This document shows, in pieces, positions 1 through 8,575 of a stretch of DNA of 64,000 nucleotides. The DNA comes from JACKJP01 sp050249695 (GTDB lineage: Bacteria > Pseudomonadota > Alphaproteobacteria > Rhizobiales > Tepidamorphaceae), in the NCBI GenBank assembly GCA_050249695.1, contig JBFWQA010000001.1, positions 1 to 64,000 on the forward strand, written 5' to 3'. A model generated the notes under the pieces. It was not told the DNA's origin, ran no database searches, and was given only the letters and a program-made list of their open reading frames with translations. A program made the translations under genes and the position numbers. How positions within the stretch are numbered: the stretch's first letter is position 1; each line of letters opens with the position of its first letter.

Positions 1-38
1 TGTTCACCATCCTGCCGGAACTGGAAAAGGCGCTCTAG
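1..38 (+). CDS. C-terminal end of an unidentified protein (partial)
   Basis: Only the last eleven codons are inside the window, reading FTILPELEKAL followed by a TAG stop. The frame is supported by the stop and by a strong terminator that begins 67 bases later. The residue string is too short to name a family. Confidence 0.5.
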   Translation, partial: FTILPELEKAL

Positions 39-104
39 GCACACGACGACACGCACCCGCCCGCGCCGATTGAAAATCGCGCGCGGCTGGCCGATAAAGA
101 ATGC

Positions 105-134
105 CCCGCGGCGAAACCTCGCCGCGGGTTTTTT
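105..134 (+). terminator. Rho-independent terminator of the partial upstream gene
   Basis: A perfect 9-bp stem (CCCGCGGCG pairing with CGCCGCGGG) encloses a six-base loop and runs straight into six T residues. It separates the gene entering from the left from the TRAP transporter operon. Confidence 0.9.
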
Positions 135-221
135 ATTGCCCTCAGCGATGGACGTTGCATCCGACATGCGATGCCGAGGTCACCAAATGCGGGTTGGCCG
201 CCGCTGGCGAGCATGCTAGCG

Positions 222-239
222 TGAATGAATAGCCATTCA
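222..239 (+). promoter_or_regulatory. FadR/TetR-like operator upstream of the TRAP operon
   Basis: The 18-mer TGAATGAATAGCCATTCA is an inverted repeat (TGAATG and CATTCA around six bases). It differs at one specified position from the Bacillus FadR (TetR family) consensus TGAATGAnTAnTCATTCA as I remember it. A weak promoter, TTGGCC (194-199) with 17 bases to TAGCGT (217-222), abuts it, so a bound repressor would cover the transcription start. Related sites lie before other operons in the window. Confidence 0.6.
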
Positions 240-292
240 AATGCATCGGCGATCCCGATGCACAAGCAGGGCAGAGCAGGGAGTAGAAACTT

Positions 293-1369
293 ATGAAAAA
301 CGGACAGATTGTCACGCTGACACTTGGCGGGCTGATGCTCGCGACGGCGATCGGTACGCTCGGTGCGGGACTTTCCGCATCGTCGGCGAAGGCCGCCGAG
401 GTCGAGGGCCCCAAGGTCCATTGGCTGGCCTCCGCTTGGGGTACGCGCCGGGGCTTCACCGAGAGCCTTGAAGGGCTGGTTAAATATGTCTCGGACAAGA
501 CTGACGGCAACTTCACCATCGAGATCAAATATGGCGAGGCTCTTTCGCCGACCAAGGAAAATCTCGATGGCATCCAGGTCGGCGCTTTCGAAGTTGCGCA
601 GTCCTGCGCCGTCTACCATCCCGGCAAGACCCCGGCCCTGACCGGTCTTGACCTCGCCTTCCTGCCGATCTTCTCGCTTGAGCAGCGCGCCAAGGTTCAC
701 GAGGCATACTTCAAGAACCCGGTCGTTCAGTCCGAAATGGAAAAGTGGAACGCCAAGTTCCTCGTGTCGGCGATCATGCCGGCCTATGAGGTGATGGGCA
801 AAGGCAAGGCGCCGGAAAAGGTCGAGGACTGGAAAGGCATGAAGCTTCAGGCCGCCGGTGGCATCGGCGCGGTGATGCGTGAACTGGGCGCGACGACCGT
901 GACGCTTCCTTCGGTCGAACTGTTCCAGTCGATGGAGCGTGGCGTGATCGACGGTGCGGCCCAGCCGTTCACCTACTCCTTCGCGTCCTATCAGCTCGAT
1001 ACGCTTGCCGACTGGATGACGACCAACCTGGCGCTCGGTTCGCCCGCCTGCGTGACCGTCATGAACAAGGATGCCTACGCAAAGCTTCCCGATCAGTACA
1101 AGAAGCTGCTCGAAGAGGCCAAGTGGCCGGCCTACGAGCACCAGATCGCCAAGTACACCGAGACGGACGAGAAGAACCTCAAGAAATTCAAGGAAGAGGG
1201 TCTGAAGGAAATCCAGATCGACGAAGACGTCCGCAATCAGATCATCAAGACTGCGGCCAAGAAGAGCTGGGACGAGTGGGTGAAGGCCCGCAATGACGAA
1301 GGTCTCGACGGCCAGGCCCTGCTCGATGCGATCCTCGCCGCTGCCCGCGACGCACGCAGCAGCAACTGA
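293..1369 (+). CDS. dctP: TRAP transporter solute-binding protein, DctP family
   Basis: This periplasmic protein would capture an organic acid and deliver it to the DctQ/DctM permease encoded next. Residues 1-34 form a Sec signal peptide ending AKA, and the 358-residue length is usual for the family. The segment around residue 205 (TLPSVELFQSMERGVIDGA) is the typical DctP hinge region. The carboxylate-binding arginine that commonly follows the WKGMK motif appears to be replaced (K184-L185-Q186), so the ligand may be bound differently. A GGGAG ribosome site precedes the ATG. It is first in the operon behind a FadR-like operator, which links import to acyl-CoA catabolism. Confidence 0.9.
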   Translation: MKNGQIVTLTLGGLMLATAIGTLGAGLSASSAKAAEVEGPKVHWLASAWGTRRGFTESLEGLVKYVSDKTDGNFTIEIKYGEALSPTKENLDGIQVGAFEVAQSCAVYHPGKTPALTGLDLAFLPIFSLEQRAKVHEAYFKNPVVQSEMEKWNAKFLVSAIMPAYEVMGKGKAPEKVEDWKGMKLQAAGGIGAVMRELGATTVTLPSVELFQSMERGVIDGAAQPFTYSFASYQLDTLADWMTTNLALGSPACVTVMNKDAYAKLPDQYKKLLEEAKWPAYEHQIAKYTETDEKNLKKFKEEGLKEIQIDEDVRNQIIKTAAKKSWDEWVKARNDEGLDGQALLDAILAAARDARSSN

Positions 1370-1393
1370 CGATCACAAACCGCACGTCAATAC

Positions 1394-1428
1394 CGGCCGG
1401 GCGGCAATCCTGTGGCCCGGCCATTTCT
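1394..1428 (+). promoter_or_regulatory. Intergenic hairpin between dctP and dctQ
   Basis: GGCCGGG (1394-1400) pairs with CCCGGCC (1415-1421) around a 14-base loop, with a weak T-rich tail. It lies inside the 83-base gap between binding protein and permease genes. Such stems usually protect the upstream mRNA or cause partial termination, giving more binding protein than permease. That role is inferred from position. Confidence 0.5.
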
Positions 1429-1452
1429 TGCAAGACAAGGAACGGAGGCGGC

Positions 1453-2025
1453 ATGAAAACCGCGATACTGCGCGCGCACGCCGCGCTAGCCGTTGTCGAG
1501 ACCTTGGGTGCCTTCCTTGCCGGGCTCATCGTGATGGTCATCATGGTGCTCGGCATCTGGGAAGTCATCGGCCGCAGCGCATTCTCGACGCCGCTGCACG
1601 GCTATCTCGATATGGTCGAACAGATGATGGTCGCGGTCGCGCTGCTCGGCGTCGCCTATTGCCAGTCGCATCTCGGCAACGTGCGCATGACGCTTTTTAT
1701 CGGACGCCTTTCCGGCCGCTTTCGCTGGACGCTCGAAGCGATCGCGTTCGCTGCCGCGCTGCTGGTGATCGTCGTTCTGATCAAGGGCAGCTGGGCTCAC
1801 TTCTATCGTGCGTTTTCTATCGGCGGCACGTCACCGGAAATCCAGCTCCCGCTGTGGTGGGCGTCGCTGGTCGTGCCGATCGCGCTGACCATTCTGGCCG
1901 CCCGCCTGCTGCTTCAACTGCTCGAGGCGATCCGCCTGATCGGTAAGCCCGGCGATACGACGCAACTGCTTGCTTACCATGACCACGTTCCCGACGTGGA
2001 CGACGACCCGCGGATGGGAGAGTGA
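1453..2025 (+). CDS. dctQ: TRAP transporter small permease subunit, DctQ family
   Basis: The product is a 190-residue inner-membrane protein with four predicted membrane segments (about residues 15-40, 55-75, 95-115 and 130-160). The first two are linked by the family-typical stretch ending EVIGR. It pairs with DctM to form the sodium-coupled secondary transporter that accepts ligand from the periplasmic binding protein. A GGAGG site lies before the ATG. Its stop codon sits three bases before the best DctM start, so the two are probably translationally coupled. The last about 20 residues are acidic and hydrophilic. Confidence 0.88.
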   Translation: MKTAILRAHAALAVVETLGAFLAGLIVMVIMVLGIWEVIGRSAFSTPLHGYLDMVEQMMVAVALLGVAYCQSHLGNVRMTLFIGRLSGRFRWTLEAIAFAAALLVIVVLIKGSWAHFYRAFSIGGTSPEIQLPLWWASLVVPIALTILAARLLLQLLEAIRLIGKPGDTTQLLAYHDHVPDVDDDPRMGE

Positions 2026-2027
2026 TC

Positions 2028-3329
2028 ATGGATCCAATTACAATCGGCTTCATCGGCGTTGGCGCATTGGTCCTGCTGGTCGTGATCGGTCTCCCGGTCG
2101 CGTTCGCCGCCGCAATCGTCGGAATCGGCGGCTTGATGATCATGCGCAACGTTGACACCGCGATCGGCCTAGCTGGCATCGTTCCCTACGCGTCGTCGGC
2201 ATCCTACTCGTTGAGCGTGATGCCCCTTTTCATCGCAATCGGGTTCCTCGCGCTGCATGCGGGCATCACCAGAGGTGCCTTTGAATCCGCGCGTCTGTGG
2301 GTAGGGCGCCTGCCCGGCGGTCTTGCGACTGCGACGATCTTCGCCAGCGCCGGTTTCGGCGCCGTTTCCGGCGCGAGCACTGCCACAGCGGCGGTGTTCA
2401 CAAAGCTCGCCGTGCCGGAAATGGAACAGCGCGGCTATGACAAGGCGCTCGCCACCGGTGTGGTGGCGGTTGGCGGTACGCTTGCCGCGCTCATTCCCCC
2501 GAGCGCAATCCTCGTCATCTACGGGATCATCGTCGATACCTCGATCGGCCGCCTGCTGATCGCCGGACTGATTCCCGGCCTGCTGTCGGCCATCGTCTAC
2601 ATGGGCGTCATCACCTTCGTGGTGAAACGCAATCCGGAGCTCGCACCGCGCATGGATCCGGTGCCGATGCTCACGAAGATCAGGTCGCTGACCAAGGTCT
2701 GGGGCATTCTTGCCGTGATCGGCATCATCCTCGGCGGCGTCTATTTCGGCTGGATGACGCCGACGGAATCGGCGTCGATCGGCACCGCGATCGTTCTCGG
2801 CCTCGCGCTGACGCGCAGGATGAGCTTTGCCGAGTTCAAGGATGGCCTTCTCGATACCATCAAGACCACGGCGATGATCTTCCTCGTCATCTGGGGCGTG
2901 ATGATCTTCGTGCGCTTTCTCGCCTTCACCGGCATGCCTGACGCGGTGACGCACTGGCTCGTCGAGATGAACCTGCCGCCGATCGTCGTCGTGATTTTCG
3001 TGATCATTCTCTACCTGCTGCTGGGCATGGTGCTCGACGGGCTTGGCATGATGATCCTGACGCTGCCGGTCATCTATCCTGCGATGATGGCGCTTGGCTT
3101 CGATCCGGTGTGGTTCGGCGTCATCGTTGTGAAGATGATCGAGATCGGTCTCGTCACTCCGCCCGTCGGCCTCAACTGCTATGTAGTGAATGGCGTGCGG
3201 CCGGACATACCGCTGGAGACCATCTTCCGGGGCGTCCTGCCGTTCCTTGTCGGCGAGATCATCATCATGACGCTGCTGATCGCCTTTCCGGAGATCGTTC
3301 TCTTCCTGCCCAATACGATGTTCAACTAG
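2028..3329 (+). CDS. dctM: TRAP transporter large permease subunit, DctM family
   Basis: A roughly 433-residue protein of the ion transporter superfamily, with about twelve hydrophobic segments. It forms the sodium/substrate translocation path of the TRAP system. Family-typical stretches include GAVSGASTATAAVF near residue 110 and GLVTPPVGLNCYVV near residue 380. I chose the ATG at 2028 because a GGGAG site lies seven bases upstream. An in-frame GTG at 2022, overlapping the dctQ stop, is less well spaced. It is the third gene of the operon. Confidence 0.9.
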   Translation: MDPITIGFIGVGALVLLVVIGLPVAFAAAIVGIGGLMIMRNVDTAIGLAGIVPYASSASYSLSVMPLFIAIGFLALHAGITRGAFESARLWVGRLPGGLATATIFASAGFGAVSGASTATAAVFTKLAVPEMEQRGYDKALATGVVAVGGTLAALIPPSAILVIYGIIVDTSIGRLLIAGLIPGLLSAIVYMGVITFVVKRNPELAPRMDPVPMLTKIRSLTKVWGILAVIGIILGGVYFGWMTPTESASIGTAIVLGLALTRRMSFAEFKDGLLDTIKTTAMIFLVIWGVMIFVRFLAFTGMPDAVTHWLVEMNLPPIVVVIFVIILYLLLGMVLDGLGMMILTLPVIYPAMMALGFDPVWFGVIVVKMIEIGLVTPPVGLNCYVVNGVRPDIPLETIFRGVLPFLVGEIIIMTLLIAFPEIVLFLPNTMFN

Positions 3330-3377
3330 GGGCGTGGCGGAAGCCTCCAGCAACGAGAACAACACGGAGGAAGTATT

Positions 3378-4265
3378 GTGGCCATGAAGGTCGGATTCAT
3401 CGGGCTCGGCGATATCGGCATGCCGATGGGGCAACGCGTGGTCGCGGCCGGGTTCGATGTCTATGTCTGGGGCCGCAACAAGGACCGGCTGAAGCCGGCG
3501 CTGGATGACGGCGCGACGCTGCTTGGCTCCGCAGCGGAAGTGGCCAGCACGGCGGAAATTGTCTGCCTTTGCCTTTCCGATACCAACGCAGTGGAAGAGG
3601 TTGTTTTCGGCGCGGCCGGAATTGCCGAGGGCGTCGGCGGAGAAGGGGCCGGCAGGATCGTCATCGACCTTTCCACCTCGCATCCCATCAAGACGAAGGA
3701 AATGGCCGACAGGCTGCGGGCGGAAACCGGCATGGGCTGGCTTGATGCGCCCGTTTCGGGCGGCCCGACCGGTGCGGCGGCAGGTACGCTGGCTGTCATG
3801 GTCGGCGGCAGCGATGAGGATTTCGCCAAGGGCAGCCCGGTGATCGGTTCTTTCGCGGGCAGGATCACCCATATGGGCGAGAATGGATGCGGGCAGGTGA
3901 CCAAGCTGTGCAATCAGCTCATTTCATTCAGTGCGATCTCCGGTATATGCGAGGCGCTGACGCTCGGCCACAATTACGGCATTGATGTCAGCAAATTACC
4001 CGAGGCTGTTTCCGGCGGCTGGGCCGACTCCCGCCTGCTGCGCCACTACATGCCGTTGATCATCGAGGGCAAGGCTTACGGTCATACGCGCACCGCGGCC
4101 AAGGACATGGGGATCGCCTGCGAGGTCGCCCGAGCGACCGGCAAGGCTCTTCCTGTCGGCGAGTTGCTGCTCGGCATCTACAAGCGCGTCATGGTCGATC
4201 ACCCCGATGCCGGGATGAGTGCGCCGATCTACGAACTGGCCGACCTGCCGTTGCGCAGGAAGTGA
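3378..4265 (+). CDS. NAD(P)-dependent 3-hydroxyacid dehydrogenase (HIBADH/GarR family)
   Basis: The protein (295 residues) oxidises or reduces a beta-hydroxy acid, as 3-hydroxyisobutyrate dehydrogenase and tartronate semialdehyde reductase do. The N-terminal Rossmann motif GLGDIG is at residues 9-14. The substrate-binding DAPVSGG is at 123-129 and the catalytic lysine is K176 in the TKLCNQ motif. The GTG start is chosen because a GGAGG site lies seven bases upstream; an ATG two codons later is the alternative. It ends the TRAP operon, so its substrate may be the imported acid or a breakdown product such as 3-hydroxyisobutyrate. The exact substrate cannot be read from the sequence. Confidence 0.85.
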   Translation: MAMKVGFIGLGDIGMPMGQRVVAAGFDVYVWGRNKDRLKPALDDGATLLGSAAEVASTAEIVCLCLSDTNAVEEVVFGAAGIAEGVGGEGAGRIVIDLSTSHPIKTKEMADRLRAETGMGWLDAPVSGGPTGAAAGTLAVMVGGSDEDFAKGSPVIGSFAGRITHMGENGCGQVTKLCNQLISFSAISGICEALTLGHNYGIDVSKLPEAVSGGWADSRLLRHYMPLIIEGKAYGHTRTAAKDMGIACEVARATGKALPVGELLLGIYKRVMVDHPDAGMSAPIYELADLPLRRK

Positions 4266-4270
4266 CCATG

Positions 4271-4305
4271 AAAAAAGGCCGGTCTCGCGACCGGCCCGTT
4301 GTTTT
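4271..4305. terminator. Bidirectional terminator between convergent operons
   Basis: An 8-bp stem, GGCCGGTC with GACCGGCC, closes a TCGC tetraloop. It has six A residues on its left and a T-rich stretch on its right, so it can work for both the hydroxyacid dehydrogenase gene and the minus-strand DUF35 gene that end here. Confidence 0.85.
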
Positions 4306-4325
4306 CCTGATCGTGATCGGCGGTC

Positions 4326-4742
4326 CTATGCCTTTCGCGCGGCAAAGAGCGGCCCGTCATTGTATTGCAGGGTGACGATCCGCATCGGGCTGCCGATTTC
4401 GAGCGGCTCCATGTCCCAGATGCGGGTCGCTATGCGGATACCTTCCTCCAGATCGATAATGCCGAAATGGATAGGGGCTTCCTTGGCGAAGATTGCCGGC
4501 GCGGCATGGATGATCGTCCGCGAGTAGAGCGTGCCCTTGCCCGACAGGTCGGCCCACTCCATCGAATCCGACCAGCAATGCGGGCAGATCGGCTTGGGCG
4601 GGAAGGTCAGCTTGCCGCAGGAGGTGCAGCGGGTCGTCTTGAACTGGCCTGCGGCAATCGCATCCCAGAAGATCTTCGTCGTCTCGGTGGGGCGCGGCGG
4701 ATAGGACCGCTCAAGATCGACGTGAACGATTTCCATGCTCAT
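4326..4742 (-). CDS. DUF35/OB-fold acyl-CoA-associated protein with zinc ribbon
   Basis: A 138-residue protein with an N-terminal rubredoxin-like zinc ribbon (C39, C42, C53, C56) followed by an OB-fold (DUF35). Such proteins bind acyl-CoA and form complexes with thiolase-like partners. In steroid side-chain degradation the ChsH2 DUF35 domain is needed by the retro-aldolase Ltp2. The start ATG overlaps the stop of the thiolase-like gene (ATGA), which argues for co-translation and a physical complex. The true start is well inside a longer open frame whose upstream part only shadows the partner gene. Confidence 0.88.
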   Translation of the reverse strand: MSMEIVHVDLERSYPPRPTETTKIFWDAIAAGQFKTTRCTSCGKLTFPPKPICPHCWSDSMEWADLSGKGTLYSRTIIHAAPAIFAKEAPIHFGIIDLEEGIRIATRIWDMEPLEIGSPMRIVTLQYNDGPLFAARKA

Positions 4743-5932
4743 CGGACGGCCTCCAGAACCTGTACCAGTGCGGCATTGTAGTTGCCGAGTTCGCTGCTCA
4801 TCGCGCCGAGGCGCGCGTCGCTGACCTGCCTGTCGCCGGCCTTGCCGACGAGCTGCTGGAAGACCTCGTGCAGGATATAGAGCGGCGTCACATAGGCAGG
4901 GTGGCCGCGCGACATCAGTCCGCCCGATGTCGAGATCGGAATGCGTCCGCCCAGCGTCGTCGCGCCGCTCGCGGCGTCCCTGCCGCCTTTGCCGCGTTCG
5001 CAAAGGCCCATCGCCTCGCTCGCCAGCACCTCGACGATCGTGCAGGGCGCATATAGCTCCGCGAAATCCATGTCTCCGGCTTTGACGCCGGCCTGCTCAT
5101 AGGCCTTGCCGCTGGCGACCTGGATCGACTTGAAGGCGATCATGTCGTTGGGCACTTCGCTGATCTGATGCGCGCCCTCGTGATAGAAGCCGCGGCCCTT
5201 GATCAGCGCATAGGGCCGCCCGCTCGCCTTGGCGATCTCCTCGCGGCACAGCACCGCGCAGACGGCGCCATCGCCGCGCGGCGGCACTTCATAGAGCCCG
5301 AGCGGCTCGACGATCTCGCGCTGCGCCATCACCTCGTCGAGCGTGATCGGCTTGCGGTACTGGGCGATCGGGTTGAGCGAGGCGTGATAGCGGCTCTTGA
5401 CCGCGACATTGGCGAGTTCCCGGCGCGAGGACCCGTATTCGTGAATGTAGCGCATCGCATCCATCGCGTACCAGGCGATCGGCGTCACGCCGAAGATCGT
5501 GTGGAAGTCGACATCGCCCGTCGTGCGCATGCTGCTGTTCATATGTTCGCCCGAAGGCGTCTGGCTTTCGAAATTGACCCCGAGCGCGAGGGCGACCTTG
5601 GCCCGGCCGCTTTCCACGTCGCGTGTTGCCTGTTCCAGCGCGATGCCGCCGGTCATGCCGTTGCCGAGCGCTTCCATGACCGTCCCGTGGCAGGGCAATT
5701 GCAGGTAGCTGGCCATGAAGGTGGAGAAATATTTCTGCCGCGTGTAGGGGCGGCACATGGCAAAGACGAGGCTGTCGACGTCCTTCTTGTCCATGCCCGA
5801 ATCCCGCATGGCCTCGACGACCAGCTTTGCCATCACCTCGTGTTCCAGCGTGTGGAGCTCGGCGTCTTCGGGCGTCTGGATCTTGCCCACGGGTGTCGCC
5901 GACACCGCCATTACGGCTACGCGATGCGTCAT
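4739..5932 (-). CDS. Thiolase-like protein lacking the nucleophilic cysteine (candidate acyl-CoA aldolase)
   Basis: The 397-residue protein has the SCP2-thiolase fold pattern, including the C-terminal GGLMSRGHP motif with H344. However, the position of the acylated cysteine is leucine (L89 in VMEALGNGM), and the usual NEAF/HDCF histidine is replaced by tyrosine (Y294 in AELYAPC). It therefore cannot do normal thiolysis. Loss of Cys and use of tyrosines is a feature of Ltp2-type retro-aldolases, which cleave beta-hydroxyacyl-CoAs with a tertiary alcohol. The DUF35 partner is encoded directly downstream. Aldolase function is inference. The divergent promoter carries FadR-like sites. Confidence 0.8.
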   Translation of the reverse strand: MTHRVAVMAVSATPVGKIQTPEDAELHTLEHEVMAKLVVEAMRDSGMDKKDVDSLVFAMCRPYTRQKYFSTFMASYLQLPCHGTVMEALGNGMTGGIALEQATRDVESGRAKVALALGVNFESQTPSGEHMNSSMRTTGDVDFHTIFGVTPIAWYAMDAMRYIHEYGSSRRELANVAVKSRYHASLNPIAQYRKPITLDEVMAQREIVEPLGLYEVPPRGDGAVCAVLCREEIAKASGRPYALIKGRGFYHEGAHQISEVPNDMIAFKSIQVASGKAYEQAGVKAGDMDFAELYAPCTIVEVLASEAMGLCERGKGGRDAASGATTLGGRIPISTSGGLMSRGHPAYVTPLYILHEVFQQLVGKAGDRQVSDARLGAMSSELGNYNAALVQVLEAVR

Positions 5933-6071
5933 GTTCTTCTCTCGGTTGTTGATTTCGCCGGGCGTTGCGTCGTTTCCTTGCCGGTATCTTCGCCGGTCAT
6001 GCGCCGGGCTCTCACGCCCATTGCCTTCCCGAGCATTGAATAGACGGCCGGCGGCAACCTTTCAACTGGTA

Positions 6072-6089
6072 GAGTGGACATTCATTCAG
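6072..6089 (-). promoter_or_regulatory. FadR-like operator half-site upstream of the thiolase-like gene
   Basis: Read on the minus strand it is TGAATGAATGTCCACTCT. The left half is perfect and the right half degenerate. It lies about 140-157 bases upstream of the thiolase-like start codon. Confidence 0.4.
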
Positions 6090-6265
6090 TCCTTCCATCC
6101 CTTCGGTCCGTGATGATGAGCGCTTTGAACGGAAGGTGCCATCCGCATGGCATCGGCAGCAGGCGAGCATGAAAGGCTGGCGTCGCGCGGCGACCTGAAT
6201 TATGCCTCCTCTGCCATTGGCGCATAACTCCCAAGCGTTCGGGAGACTTGACAGAAAAATAGCGT

Positions 6266-6283
6266 TGAATGAATGTTCAATTA
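6266..6283 (+). promoter_or_regulatory. FadR-like operator in the acyl-CoA synthetase promoter
   Basis: The site reads TGAATGAATGTTCAATTA and lies inside the symmetric stretch TTGAATGAATGTTCAA. It begins 12 bases after the TTGACA box at 6248-6253, so occupancy should block the promoter. The 15 bases GTTGAATGAATGTTC recur exactly at 15448-15462. Confidence 0.55.
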
Positions 6284-6309
6284 AATCCTAACACTCGGGA
6301 GGTCAGGCG

Positions 6310-8490
6310 TTGCTCATGACAGCAAGGGCAGGTTCGCGTTCGGTCTATTCGCATGAGGAAATGCGACGGCTGGTGGCGCCGGAATCGGTGGCGATCGTTG
6401 GTGCTTCGCCGACCCCCGGATCGTTCGGCGAGCGGACGATTTCCAACCTCGCGAAGTTCACCGGCCGCCTCTACGGCGTAAATCCGAAGTACACGGAAGC
6501 GGCCGGCATTCCGTGCTTTCCGACCATCTCCGACCTGCCTGAGGTCCCCGACTGCGTGATCATCGCCGTCGCGGCGAAATTCGTCGAGGAGCAGGTGCGC
6601 GAGGCGGCCGCCTGCGGCGTCGGCGGCGTGATCGTCTATGCTTCCGGTTTTGCCGAGCTCGGCACCGATGAAGGCAAGGCCGCCCAGGCCCGCCTGACCC
6701 GGATCGCCCGCGAAACCGGCATCAAGATCGTCGGCCCGAACTGCGTCGGTCTCATCAACCTGACCAACGGCGCGGGCCTCAATTTCATGCCCGGTTACGG
6801 CAAGATGGATCACATCATCGGTCCGGTTTCCATCGTCTCGCAGAGCGGCGGACTTGGCTACGGCCTCGTTCAGGGCATGGAGCGCGGCATGGGTTTCGGC
6901 CATTATCTGGCCGCCGGCAATTCCTGCGACGTCGATGTCTGCGACTACATCTCCTTCCTCGCCGACGAGCCGGGCGCGAAGGTCATCGTCTGCCTGTTCG
7001 AGGGCGTGGTCGACGGCAAACGGCTGATCCAGGCCGCACAACGCGCCTATGACAACGGCAAGCCGCTGATCGTCTACAAGATGGGCTCCGGCGAGATCGG
7101 CCGTAAGACCGCCATGTCGCATACCGGCACGCTGGTCGGTTCCGGCGACGCCTATAACGCGGCGTTCGAAAAGACGGGCGCAATCGTCATCGACAGGCTG
7201 GAGGCGCTGCTGGAGGTGGCCAGCTTCTTCGCCCGCTCCGGCAAGCCGCGCAACGGCACGGGTGTCGGCATCATGGCGACGTCCGGCGGCGCGGCGGTGA
7301 TCGCGGCCGACAAGGCCGAGCAGTTCGGCGTCCCGCTTCCTCAGCTCGCGCGGGAAACCGCCGACAAGCTCAAGCAACTCGTTCCCGGTTTCGGCTCCGT
7401 TGCAAATCCCGCCGATCTGACGGCGGAAGTGCTGAAGACGAAGGAAACATTCGTTGCCTGCTTCGACGCGTTCGCCGCCGATCAGTCCTTCGATGCGCTG
7501 GTCGTCCCGCTCGGCTTCGCGAGCCCGGAATCGTCCGGCGCCCGCACCCCGCTGATGAGCGAAATGGCCAAGCGGACCGGCCTGCCGATCGTTGGCATCT
7601 GGATGAGCGAGTGGCTGGAGGGACCGGGAAGCAAGGTGCTGGATGGCGACGAGCGGGCAACGCTCTTCCGCTCCTCCGACCGCTGCTTCGAGACCATCAA
7701 TCTCTGGCTCAAATGGCATGGCGAACGCGACGAGCGCATGAAGCGCAAGGGCGAGGCGCGGCGCAGCCCGAAGGAGGCCGCCGCCACCGCAGCCGCGATC
7801 CTCGACGGGCTGGAGGCCGGCGCCCGCAGCGTCGATGAGATCAAGGGCAAGGAAATCCTTGCCGCCTACGGCATTCCTACCCCGCGCGAGATCATCGCGC
7901 CGGACGCGGCGTCCGCCGGCAGAGCGGCCGCGGATATCGGCTTTCCGGTCGTCATCAAGATCGTCTCGCCGGACATTCTCCACAAGACGGAAGTCGGCGG
8001 CGTGAAGCTCAACCTCCGCAGCGTGGAAGAGGTGAGGGCGGCCACGGAAGACATGCTCAAGAGCGTTGCGAGGCACAAGCCGGGCGCCCGCATCGACGGC
8101 GTCGTGGTCCAGGAGATGGCTCCCAAGGGCGTCGAACTCGTCGTCGGCGCGCAGGTCGACCCGCAGTTCGGACCGCTGGTGGTTGTCGGGCTCGGCGGCG
8201 TGCTGGTGGAACTGCTGCGCGACACGGTTTCGCGCCTCGCGCCCCTCACCGCGCCAGACGTCGCCGGGATGCTCGCCGGCCTCAAGAGTTCGGCCCTGCT
8301 CACCGGCTATCGCGGCAGCACCCCCGTCGACATGGAGGCGCTGGTCGATCTCATCGTCCGCTTCTCCGAGTTTGTCGACGACATGGGCGACCGGATCTCC
8401 GAAGTCGACGTCAATCCGGTGATCGCGCTTGCCGACCGGGCCATCTGCGTCGACGCGTTGATCGGCGTCGGCGGGGGCGAGGGGCACTGA
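6310..8490 (+). CDS. Acyl-CoA synthetase, ADP(NDP)-forming, fused alpha-beta
   Basis: This 726-residue enzyme joins a carboxylic acid to CoA using ATP, releasing ADP and phosphate. It has an N-terminal CoA-binding Rossmann domain (SVAIVGASPTPGSFG near residue 30), then succinyl-CoA-ligase-like domains with the phosphorylated histidine at H271 (AMSHTGTLVGSG). A C-terminal ATP-grasp domain follows (about 510-720, with HKTEVGG). Family members act on acetate, pimelate or aromatic acids. The TTG at 6310 is seven bases after GGGAGG, and an ATG at 6316 is the alternative start. Heading a beta-oxidation operon, it may activate the imported acid or salvage a short-chain product. Confidence 0.85.
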   Translation: MLMTARAGSRSVYSHEEMRRLVAPESVAIVGASPTPGSFGERTISNLAKFTGRLYGVNPKYTEAAGIPCFPTISDLPEVPDCVIIAVAAKFVEEQVREAAACGVGGVIVYASGFAELGTDEGKAAQARLTRIARETGIKIVGPNCVGLINLTNGAGLNFMPGYGKMDHIIGPVSIVSQSGGLGYGLVQGMERGMGFGHYLAAGNSCDVDVCDYISFLADEPGAKVIVCLFEGVVDGKRLIQAAQRAYDNGKPLIVYKMGSGEIGRKTAMSHTGTLVGSGDAYNAAFEKTGAIVIDRLEALLEVASFFARSGKPRNGTGVGIMATSGGAAVIAADKAEQFGVPLPQLARETADKLKQLVPGFGSVANPADLTAEVLKTKETFVACFDAFAADQSFDALVVPLGFASPESSGARTPLMSEMAKRTGLPIVGIWMSEWLEGPGSKVLDGDERATLFRSSDRCFETINLWLKWHGERDERMKRKGEARRSPKEAAATAAAILDGLEAGARSVDEIKGKEILAAYGIPTPREIIAPDAASAGRAAADIGFPVVIKIVSPDILHKTEVGGVKLNLRSVEEVRAATEDMLKSVARHKPGARIDGVVVQEMAPKGVELVVGAQVDPQFGPLVVVGLGGVLVELLRDTVSRLAPLTAPDVAGMLAGLKSSALLTGYRGSTPVDMEALVDLIVRFSEFVDDMGDRISEVDVNPVIALADRAICVDALIGVGGGEGH

Positions 8491-8575
8491 AGCCGAACAT
8501 GCGGCACTCGCGTCGCACCCATATCTAGCGTCCACGAAACCGAGGCGCTGAGGAACATCAGGGAGATCCAGAAAG

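Larger units (their letters stand above)
5933..6309. promoter_or_regulatory. Divergent promoter region between thiolase-like gene and acyl-CoA synthetase operon
   Basis: This 377-base gap contains no credible gene. It separates two divergent operons and carries two TGAATGAATG-type operator sites (6072-6089 on the minus strand and 6266-6283 on the plus strand). A TTGACA -35 box at 6248-6253 lies just left of the second site, which would cover the matching -10 region. Confidence 0.6.
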
